A DNA stretch of 64,000 nt from Rhizobacter terrae (GTDB taxonomy: Bacteria; Pseudomonadota; Gammaproteobacteria; Burkholderiales; Burkholderiaceae_C): positions 884,494-948,493 of the forward strand of contig NZ_QUSW01000002.1 of NCBI RefSeq assembly GCF_003852895.1, given 5' to 3'. Positions 36,943 to 43,752 of the stretch are shown here, piece after piece. The position numbers and the translations under genes were made by a program. A model generated the notes under the pieces. It saw nothing but the letters and a program-made list of their open reading frames with translations, made no database searches and had not been told where the DNA came from. Numbering within the stretch: the first letter of the stretch is position 1; each line of letters opens with the position of its first letter.

Positions 36943-37446
36943 TCAGACGTCGCCCTTGATGAGCGTGGGCAGTTGAATCCACGACTTCAGCGTCGACAAC
37001 TGCACGGTGATGCCTGCCTGCGCCAGGCACTTGATGGCGAAGCTGCCGCAGTTGTCCACGTTGTTGCTGTAGACCACGTAGCCGTAGCTGCCGAAATGGC
37101 CGACGTTTTGCTGTTCGGTGAGCTGGTGGACCCAGTTGAGCATGGTGTCCATCTGCGGCACGGTGATGGCCCATTGCTTGAGCAGTTGCCGCCCGGGAGC
37201 AGCGTAGTTCACCCGCGCCTCGAAGGCCGCGGGTGACGACTTGATGTCGTCGAGCACGTTGCTCGTGGCAAAGCCCGTGAGCTGCTGAACCTTGTGAATG
37301 GCCCATGCCAGCTTGCCGCCGTGCGCGGCCTCGGCATCGCGGTCCACCATGTGCACGCGGTTGACAATCAGCTCGCTGCGGTCATAGACGATGAGCGTGA
37401 AGTGTCCCAGCAGGGACTGCGAGTAGTACAGGTCCAGTGTCGGCAT
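36943..37446 (-). CDS. Small protein with permuted papain-like (His...Asn-Cys) signature, T6SS effector candidate
   Basis: A 167-residue protein I do not know by name. An early GHFTLIVYDRS (His15) and a late NNVDNCGSFAIKCLAQAGI (Cys133) recall circularly permuted NlpC/P60 and LRAT-like enzymes, in which His precedes an NC-x-x-F Cys motif. It has no signal peptide or membrane helix. It lies inside the structural operon, 33 bp after the other papain-fold gene and 19 bp before tssF. If active it could be an amidase, acyltransferase or lipase; it could instead be a partner of its neighbour. Confidence 0.65.
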   Translation of the reverse strand: MPTLDLYYSQSLLGHFTLIVYDRSELIVNRVHMVDRDAEAAHGGKLAWAIHKVQQLTGFATSNVLDDIKSSPAAFEARVNYAAPGRQLLKQWAITVPQMDTMLNWVHQLTEQQNVGHFGSYGYVVYSNNVDNCGSFAIKCLAQAGITVQLSTLKSWIQLPTLIKGDV

Positions 37447-37479
37447 GAGCGGCCTCTTGTCAGGTAAGTTCTTCGTGGG

Positions 37480-37932
37480 TCAAAGTCCACAAAAGACGTA
37501 GTAGCCCAGGATGTTGGACTCCGGGGGGAATCCGGTTTCCCGGTTCCCCGGTGGCTTCTGGAAGTCGATGCACCGCTTTTGGCCACCGTCATTGAGCAGC
37601 ACCACCATGTGCCCGGTCCTGTCGCTTCTCACGTAGGCCAGTCCGATGGCGTCGCCCTCGTCCAGCCACATGTCCAGCTCATCCTCGACCTGGTCCTTGT
37701 TCAGCAGGCCTTTCAGGCACTGGATGTTCTGGAATCCGGCACTGCGGAACAGGTCCAGGATCTCCTTCACTTCCGCCTGGTCCTGCTGCATCGTCTGCGT
37801 CTGCGCGACCACCTTGCTGGTGGACTTTCCGACAAGGGCCGACACAGTGCAGTAGTAGCAGTTCTGCGTGTGCCCGTGGGTGTTGATCTGACGGTCGCGG
37901 ATGCCGCCGCGCAAATCGAATCCTGTTGGCAT
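37480..37932 (-). CDS. Papain-fold toxin-like protein (Tox-PL type), T6SS effector candidate
   Basis: A 150-residue protein starting MPTGFDLRGG. THGHTQNCYYCTVSALVGKS (Cys25, Cys28) matches the NCxxC-x-xA start of Tox-PL papain-fold toxins. GHMVVLLN (His108) and CIDF (Asp ~121) complete a Cys-His-Asp triad in canonical order. There is no signal peptide. It sits between tssE and the permuted papain-like gene, all on one strand. A delivered cysteine protease, deamidase or transglutaminase-like activity is plausible. The frame extends upstream over tssE, but this start fits. Confidence 0.68.
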   Translation of the reverse strand: MPTGFDLRGGIRDRQINTHGHTQNCYYCTVSALVGKSTSKVVAQTQTMQQDQAEVKEILDLFRSAGFQNIQCLKGLLNKDQVEDELDMWLDEGDAIGLAYVRSDRTGHMVVLLNDGGQKRCIDFQKPPGNRETGFPPESNILGYYVFCGL

Positions 37933-37967
37933 GCTTTTCTCCCTGGTCGATCTCGGACTCCACCTCG

Positions 37968-38495
37968 TCAGGAACGGCGCTGGGCCGACATGGCGCCCGC
38001 GCCGGAATCCCGCACTTCCACCTGCCCCGCCTCCAGGTCCAGCTGCGTGCGCAGCAGGATCTCCAGTGGCACCGGCTGCGACCACAAATGGCCGCGGATC
38101 TCGAATTCGATGACGTTGTGCGTGTCCAGCACCGTCGTCGCCTCCAGCGCATGCACCTCCAGCGTGTCGGGCAGGATGCGTGGCTCGAAGCGGACGATGG
38201 CCTGGCGGATGGCCGTCTCCAGCACGCTCACGTCTAGCCTGGAGGCGAGCTGGCCCGACAAGGCCGGCAGGCCAAAGTTCAAGACACTGCCAGGCAGCAG
38301 CGGATGCGCGTCCGCCTCGCGGCCCAGCGGCTGCACCGCGTTGAACAAGGCCCCGAGGTCGCGCAGCACCGCCTGGCGCAGCTGCGTCTTGGACATCACG
38401 CGGTGCTCGTCCGCTTCCACCCGCTCGTCCGGCCGCTCATCGGTCAGGCGGTCCAGCAGTGCGGGCTGCAGGCGGTTGCGGACGTCGACGGGCAT
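37968..38495 (-). CDS. tssE: T6SS baseplate subunit TssE
   Basis: A 175-residue gp25-like protein: LLDRLTDERPDE at the N-terminus, RQAVLRDLGALFNA, VLNFGLPALSG, AIVRFEPRILP and the terminal EIRGHLWSQPVPLEILLRTQLDLEAG. It initiates sheath assembly from the baseplate. The start is MPVDVRNRLQPALLDRL (ATG 38495), 13 bp after the tagJ stop. Confidence 0.95.
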   Translation of the reverse strand: MPVDVRNRLQPALLDRLTDERPDERVEADEHRVMSKTQLRQAVLRDLGALFNAVQPLGREADAHPLLPGSVLNFGLPALSGQLASRLDVSVLETAIRQAIVRFEPRILPDTLEVHALEATTVLDTHNVIEFEIRGHLWSQPVPLEILLRTQLDLEAGQVEVRDSGAGAMSAQRRS

Positions 38496-38508
38496 GGCGG
38501 CGCCCCGG

Positions 38509-39324
38509 TCAATGCACCGGATCCGCGGACGGCTGCGTGAGCAGCTTGATCTCGCGCACCTCCAGCACACCCACTTCCTGCGCGTCGGTGGACAGCACAC
38601 GCTGACCGAGGCCGCGGTACTGCTCGTCACCGATGGGCAGCCACTCGGTCTTGCGCGACATCTGCAAGGCGGCATCGCGCTGCTCGCCCGTGCCGCAGTA
38701 GCGCGTGGGAATCAGCGCCACCGTCTCGCCGCCGTTGGCGAAGTGCAGGTGGGCCGGTGCCCACACGAGGTCGCGCAGGTCGCTGGGCGGATCGATCATC
38801 ACCGAGGTGAGCGACGCGAATGGCATCCAGCCGTACTTGCCGTTGATGATCACCTCCAGCACCGGCCCCAGGCGCGAGTCGGCATCGGCAATCCACTCGA
38901 AACCGATGCCGTCGATGCTGCCCGAGGTCGCTGGGGCCATCTCGAAGGCACCCTGCCGCAGGCGCGACGCCAGCTCGTCGTCGCCGCGGGCCTGCGCCTG
39001 CAGCGCCTCGGCCAGCGAGGCCAGCCACACCTGCGGCTGGCCGAACACCATGGGCGTGGTGTTGCCGGCGAACACCGCCTCGCGCACGGCCTCGCAATGC
39101 AAGGCCTCGCGGTAGGTGTTCACCATCGGCAAGGTGCCCGCGTCCATCTCGCCGCACACCTGCAGCTGGTTGAGCGCGCGCTGCCACTGCCCCAGCACGC
39201 ACAGCAGCTGGAACAGGAAGACGCGCAGCTTCGCATCCGCCGGACGCTCGCGCACCTGGCGATGCAGGAGTTCGAGCGCGCTGTGCGGATCGCCCGCGGC
39301 CAGGAATTCTTCGGGGGTGTTCAT
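38509..39324 (-). CDS. tagJ: T6SS accessory protein TagJ (ImpE/SciE family)
   Basis: A 271-residue ImpE-family protein: DPHSALELLHRQVRERPADAKLRVFLFQLLCVLGQWQRA, GFEWIADADSRLGPVLEVIINGKYGWMPF and DLVWAPAHL are signatures. TagJ binds the N-terminus of TssB and recruits ClpV to the contracted sheath in some systems. Its position between hcp and tssE is the canonical order. Confidence 0.93.
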   Translation of the reverse strand: MNTPEEFLAAGDPHSALELLHRQVRERPADAKLRVFLFQLLCVLGQWQRALNQLQVCGEMDAGTLPMVNTYREALHCEAVREAVFAGNTTPMVFGQPQVWLASLAEALQAQARGDDELASRLRQGAFEMAPATSGSIDGIGFEWIADADSRLGPVLEVIINGKYGWMPFASLTSVMIDPPSDLRDLVWAPAHLHFANGGETVALIPTRYCGTGEQRDAALQMSRKTEWLPIGDEQYRGLGQRVLSTDAQEVGVLEVREIKLLTQPSADPVH

Positions 39325-39325
39325 G

Positions 39326-39835
39326 TCACTTCGGTAGGACTTCGTCGCTGAAGGTGAATGCGCCGGCGCTGGCGCCCGCGCTCGTCTGCCGCTGGTACTC
39401 GATGTCGACCTTGGTGAAGGCGATGACCACCTTCTCCAATGGCACGCCGTGGGCGTCGACTTCCACGTCGATGTCGGTCACGCGGGCACCGGCCAAGGTG
39501 ATGCGCAAGTAGTCCAGCGCCTCACCCCCGGCCTTGCGCATGGTCAGCTTGGCTTCCTTGACCTCGTCGTTGGTCGCCAGCGCGCTGAGCAGGCCGGTGG
39601 ACGCCGAGTCGATGCGCTTGAGCGCCACCAGCGGCTGGTATTGCCGCCGTGCGGTCGACGCGGTCGAGCCGATCGCCGAGCCCGCCTGGGCACCCCAGCG
39701 CCAGCCGACCAGCTCGATGTCGTCGACGTGGCCCTGCGTGCTCGCCTCGCCTTTCACCTTGCCGGCACGCTTGGTCTGCACGTGCAGGAAGATGTCTGCG
39801 GCCGCAGCCGCATTGCCGTTCGGATCGATGGGCAT
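39326..39835 (-). CDS. hcp: Second Hcp-family tube protein
   Basis: A 169-residue Hcp-fold protein: MPIDPNGNAAAAADIFLHVQ start, KGEASTQGHVDDIELVGWRWG, AKLTMRKAGGEALDYLRITLAGA and the C-terminal VDIEYQRQTSAGA. It differs strongly in sequence from the Hcp encoded 84 bp upstream. Could form mixed tubes or act as a cargo-specific carrier. The stop is 1 bp from the tagJ start. Confidence 0.9.
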   Translation of the reverse strand: MPIDPNGNAAAAADIFLHVQTKRAGKVKGEASTQGHVDDIELVGWRWGAQAGSAIGSTASTARRQYQPLVALKRIDSASTGLLSALATNDEVKEAKLTMRKAGGEALDYLRITLAGARVTDIDVEVDAHGVPLEKVVIAFTKVDIEYQRQTSAGASAGAFTFSDEVLPK

Positions 39836-39919
39836 CGAATGCCTCCTTGCGGATGGCACGAGCACGCCCGCCGAGGCGCCCGGCGGCGCCTCGATCAAAG
39901 GCGGGCTGCGCAGCCGGAC

Positions 39920-40408
39920 TCAGGCCGGCTTGTTGGTGGTGACGTCCCAGCCGCCGACCATCTCGCCGCCCAGCGAGCCGTCTGCCTTCTGCTCCTTGTA
40001 CTTGTATTCGATCTTCGCGAAGTTCAGCGACACCTGGTCCATCGGGATGATGTCCGAACCCGCCGAGCCGCCGGTCTGGTAGGAGCTCACGAGCACGCTG
40101 GTCAGCACGATGGTGAGGAATTCCTGCTGTTCCTTGCCGGCCTTGCGGCATACGAGCGTGGCCTTCTTCAGGTGCTCGCCTGTGCAGCAGCTGGTGAAGA
40201 GCTTGGCCGAGGCCTTGTCGGTCTTCTTCACGAAGTTGAAGTCCTGCAGCGCGACCTTGCCGGTGCCGCCGCCACCGCCACTGTTGAACGAGCCGCCGTT
40301 GGTGCCTCCGAAGCTCCACGACTCGAGCTCGATCTCGCCCTTGTGCTTGTCGTCGGTCGATTCACCATCGACGCCTTCGATCTTCAGGAAATAGTCAACG
40401 TGTGCCAT
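39920..40408 (-). CDS. hcp: Hcp tube protein (TssD)
   Basis: A 162-residue Hcp: MAHVDYFLKIEGVDGESTDDKHKGEIELESWSFG is the classic family opening, and FAKIEYKYKEQKADGSLGG is the typical end. Hexamers stack into the inner tube and are exported on firing. A Gly-rich loop (SFNSGGGGGTGK) replaces the usual extended loop. It follows tssC with a gap of about 100 bp. Confidence 0.95.
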   Translation of the reverse strand: MAHVDYFLKIEGVDGESTDDKHKGEIELESWSFGGTNGGSFNSGGGGGTGKVALQDFNFVKKTDKASAKLFTSCCTGEHLKKATLVCRKAGKEQQEFLTIVLTSVLVSSYQTGGSAGSDIIPMDQVSLNFAKIEYKYKEQKADGSLGGEMVGGWDVTTNKPA

Positions 40409-40506
40409 GTGGCAGTCCTCCTTGGGTGATGCGCGTCGTTCGCTTGCTCAGAGCCCGGGAAGCACACACGACGCGCATGTGCTCCTGATGGCGACAAGGG
40501 AAAAAC

Positions 40507-42003
40507 TCAGCCCGCCTTCTGCGACGGCAGCTTGGACACCAGCCGCAGCGAAACGGTCAGCCCCTCGAGCTGGTAGTGCGGACGCAGGAAGAACTTGGAG
40601 GTGTAGTAGCCGGGGTTGCCGGGCACCTCCTCCACCGTCACCTCCGCCGCGGCCAGCGGCTTGCGCGACTTGGTGTCCTCCGAGGAGTTGGCCGGGTCGC
40701 CGTCCACGTAGTTCATGATCCATTTGTTCAGCCAGCGCTGCATGTCGTCGCGCTCCTTGAACGAACCCACCTTGTCGCGCACGATGCACTTCAGGTAGTG
40801 CGCGAAGCGGCAGCAGGCGAAGAGGTAGGGCAGCCGCGCGGCGAGGTTGGCGTTGGCCGTCGCGTCGGGGTCGTCGTACTCGTCGGGCTTTTGCAGCGAC
40901 TGCGCGCCGATGAAGGCTGCGAAGTCGGAGTTCTTGCGGTGCACCAGCGGCATGAAGCCGTTCTTGGCGAGTTCGGCCTCGCGCCGGTCGCTGATGGCGA
41001 TCTCGGTCGGGCACTTCATCGCGATGCCGCCTTCGTCGGTCGGGAAGGTGTGCGCAGGCAGCCCTTCGACCGCGCCGCCCGACTCGATGCCGCGGATGCG
41101 CGAGCACCAGCCGTACATCTTGAACGAGCGGTTGATGTTCACCGCCATCGCGTAGGCCGAGTTGGCCCAGGTGTAGGCGCCGTGCTGGCCGCCCGCGGTC
41201 TCTTCCTCGAAGTTGAACTCCTCCACCGGGTTGGTCTTGGCGCCGTAGGGCAGGCGCGAGAGGAAGCGCGGCATCGCCAGGCCCACGTAGCGTGCGTCTT
41301 CCGACGAGCGCAGCGAGCGCCAGGCCGCGTACTCGGGCGTGGTGTAGATCTTGGTGAGGTCGCGCGGGTTGGACAGTTCCTGCCACGAGCCCATCTGCAT
41401 GAGGCTCGGGCTCGCGGCGGAGATGAACGGCGCATGCGCCGAGGCGGCGATCTTGCTCATCTCGCCCAGCAGTTCCACGTCGGGCGGGCTGTGGTCGAAG
41501 TAGTAGTCACCCACCAGGGTGCCGAAGGGCTCGCCGCCGAACTGGCCGTATTCCTCTTCGTAGATGCGCTTGAACAGCGGGCTCTGGTCCCAGGCCGTGC
41601 CCTTGTAGCGCTTGAGCGTCTTGCCCAGCTCCAGCTTGGAGATGTTGAAGACGCTGATCTTCAGCATCTCGTCGGTCTCGGTGTTGTTGACGAGGTAGTG
41701 CAGGCCGCGCCAGGCGCTTTCCAGGGCCTGGAAGTCGGGGTGGTGCAGCACGGCGTTGAGCTGCTGCGACATGCGCTTGTCCAGCTCGGCGATCATCGCC
41801 TCGATGGACATGATGACGTCGCTGCCCAGCAGGTTCGTCTGCGACAGCGCCTGCTGCGCGAGCGTGAGCACCGCCTCTTCGACAGCGGACTTCGCGCCAT
41901 CGGACTTGGGCTTGAATTCCTTGTTCAGCAGCGCGGCGAAGTCGCTGCCCTGGTATTCGATGCCCTGCAGCGCCGACGGTTGGGTGAGGAGTTCTTCAGC
42001 CAT
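40507..42003 (-). CDS. tssC: T6SS sheath large subunit TssC
   Basis: A 498-residue TssC/VipB: NAVLHHPDFQALESAWRGLHYLV, GEPFGTLVGDYYFDH, FLSRLPYGAKTNPVEEFNFEE and DLVHRKN-type motifs are all family features, with a C-terminus ending LRLVSKLPSQKAG. It forms the contractile sheath with TssB. It lies 24 bp downstream of tssB. Confidence 0.97.
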   Translation of the reverse strand: MAEELLTQPSALQGIEYQGSDFAALLNKEFKPKSDGAKSAVEEAVLTLAQQALSQTNLLGSDVIMSIEAMIAELDKRMSQQLNAVLHHPDFQALESAWRGLHYLVNNTETDEMLKISVFNISKLELGKTLKRYKGTAWDQSPLFKRIYEEEYGQFGGEPFGTLVGDYYFDHSPPDVELLGEMSKIAASAHAPFISAASPSLMQMGSWQELSNPRDLTKIYTTPEYAAWRSLRSSEDARYVGLAMPRFLSRLPYGAKTNPVEEFNFEEETAGGQHGAYTWANSAYAMAVNINRSFKMYGWCSRIRGIESGGAVEGLPAHTFPTDEGGIAMKCPTEIAISDRREAELAKNGFMPLVHRKNSDFAAFIGAQSLQKPDEYDDPDATANANLAARLPYLFACCRFAHYLKCIVRDKVGSFKERDDMQRWLNKWIMNYVDGDPANSSEDTKSRKPLAAAEVTVEEVPGNPGYYTSKFFLRPHYQLEGLTVSLRLVSKLPSQKAG

Positions 42004-42027
42004 GGTGTGTCTCCGTGTGCTCGTGCG

Positions 42028-42534
42028 TCATTGGCCTTCGGTGGTCGTCTTGCGCGCGTCCGCCAGCGACTTCAGCAGCGCCTCGTCCTTGATGACCTGC
42101 GAGATCAGCTCCTCGGCGCCGGTCTTGCCGTCCATGTAGGTCACGAGGTTGGCCAGTTGCTGGCGGGCTTCCAGCAGTTGCTTGAGCCCGTCGACCTTGC
42201 GCGCCACCGCGGCGGGCGAGAAGTCGTCCATGCTCTCGAAGGTGATGTCCACCGCGAGGTTGCCCTCGCCCGTCAGCGTGTTGGGCACCTGGAAGGCCGC
42301 GCGCGGCTTCATGGACTTCATGCGGGCGTCGAAGTTGTCGACGTCGATCTCCAGGAACTTGCGGTCCGACACCGGCGGCAGCGGCTCGCTGGGCTTGCCC
42401 GACAGGTCGGACAGCACGCCCATCACGAAGGGCAGCTGCACCTTCTTCTCGGCGCCGTACAGCTCCACGTCGTACTCGATCTGCACACGCGGTGCACGGT
42501 TTCGGGCGATGAACTTCTGGCTGCTGGTTGCCAT
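42028..42534 (-). CDS. tssB: T6SS sheath small subunit TssB
   Basis: A 168-residue TssB/VipA: MATSSQKFIARNRAPRVQIEYDVELYGAEKKVQLPFVMGVLSDLSG is the family opening, with KFLEIDVDNF and DGLKQLLEARQQLANLVTYMDGK. It pairs with TssC in the sheath. The frame extends upstream, but the family start is ATG 42534. Confidence 0.97.
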   Translation of the reverse strand: MATSSQKFIARNRAPRVQIEYDVELYGAEKKVQLPFVMGVLSDLSGKPSEPLPPVSDRKFLEIDVDNFDARMKSMKPRAAFQVPNTLTGEGNLAVDITFESMDDFSPAAVARKVDGLKQLLEARQQLANLVTYMDGKTGAEELISQVIKDEALLKSLADARKTTTEGQ

Positions 42535-42554
42535 GGGTGAGCTCCTTGGGTGTG

Positions 42555-43550
42555 CTACGAGTTGCTCGTTCCTGCGAGCTTCTCGATCTGGTTCAGGCCA
42601 TCGGGAACAAGGTCGCGGATGATGTCGATGAAGTTCTTGCTCATGAGGCGCTGCGAGCGGCGGATCAACAGCGGCGCGGGGTTGCTCGGCTCGTTGCGCT
42701 CGATCCACTCGGCCACGCGGTCCAGGGCGCGGATGGCGTCTTCACGGGACGAGATGGCACCCAGCCCGCGCGAAGGCGCGGCAGCAGTGCCTTGCTGAAC
42801 GCCGGCAGGCTCCACGGCCTGGCCGTTCGCCAAGCGCGCCGCATCGGCCACCCGCTGCATCAGCTTGGCCAGCGGCGCGAGCTCGGGGCTCGCGCTCGCG
42901 TTCACCCGCTGCTCGAGCACCGCCGACAGGCCTTGCACGGCGGCCAGTCCCTGCTGCATGTCCTCGGCCAGGCCGGGCGTCTGCGCGAGCGCATCGGTCA
43001 CGCCCTGCACCACGCCGTCCTCGGTGGGCACGGTCTCGCCCGGCAGCGGCTCCGCGTGGCTGAGCGCGAGTTCGATGTCGCGCACCGTCAGGGCGCCGCG
43101 CTTGCCGGTGAGGCTCGCCGCGCGCAGGTCGGCCAGGCCGGCGCTCGGATGCACCAGCGGGCTCAACGCATTCATGCGCGCGGTGGGGTCGTTGTTGTCG
43201 CTCGCGTCCAGCTGCGGATGCACGTGCTCCCAATGGCGCTGCACCAGGCCTTGCACCAGCCGCAGTCCGTGGACGGCGCCGGGCAGGCCCTCGACGTGCG
43301 CGGCACTGCGTGCCAGCCAGGTCGCCACGCGCAGGTCCCGCGTGCGTGCGGCCAGCTGCAGCGCCTGCTCATGCACCGCCTGCCAGTCCGGCGCCTCGGC
43401 GGCGATCACGGTGTCGCCGTACTGCTGCTCAGGCTTGCCGGCCGCGGCTTCCTGCAGGCTCAGGAACGCCGGGTCGTACTCCAGATCGGCGCCGCAAGGG
43501 GCGTCGTCCGCAAGCGGCGACAGCAGGGATTCCAGATCGGCAGCAGGCAT
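42555..43550 (-). CDS. tssA: T6SS assembly protein TssA
   Basis: A 331-residue ImpA-type TssA. The N-terminal ImpA_N domain (DLESLLSPLADDAPCGADLEYDP, DWQAVHEQALQLAARTRDLRVA) is joined to a C-terminal SREDAIRALDRVAEWIERNEPSNPAPLLIRRSQRL and FIDIIRDLVPDG, the short-TssA end. It primes tube and sheath polymerisation. It is the first gene of the T6SS run; a TGACTTTCG element lies 67 bp upstream. Confidence 0.95.
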   Translation of the reverse strand: MPAADLESLLSPLADDAPCGADLEYDPAFLSLQEAAAGKPEQQYGDTVIAAEAPDWQAVHEQALQLAARTRDLRVATWLARSAAHVEGLPGAVHGLRLVQGLVQRHWEHVHPQLDASDNNDPTARMNALSPLVHPSAGLADLRAASLTGKRGALTVRDIELALSHAEPLPGETVPTEDGVVQGVTDALAQTPGLAEDMQQGLAAVQGLSAVLEQRVNASASPELAPLAKLMQRVADAARLANGQAVEPAGVQQGTAAAPSRGLGAISSREDAIRALDRVAEWIERNEPSNPAPLLIRRSQRLMSKNFIDIIRDLVPDGLNQIEKLAGTSNS

Positions 43551-43616
43551 GCGACTTCCAGGGAGCGGGCATTGCTGCGAAGCACTCTAGTAGCGGCTCA
43601 CCTCGCAAGGCTTGGT

Positions 43617-43625
43617 CGAAAGTCA
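43617..43625 (-). promoter_or_regulatory. TGACTTTCG element upstream of tssA
   Basis: Minus-strand ACATGACTTTCGACC, 67 bp before the tssA start in the 200-bp gap that separates the T6SS from the bacteriocin operon. A TACTAG lies about 23 bases further on, possibly a -10. Likely marks the main T6SS promoter. Confidence 0.55.
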
Positions 43626-43752
43626 TGTCGCGGCAGGCGCATCCCTTGGGTGAGGGATGTGCCGAGGGGTTGCGAGCAACCGGGGGCTGGATTTAGATGT
43701 GGCGGGCTCACGTCCTCGCCCAATCCGCACCCGCGATGTTGTTTGTCCTTGA

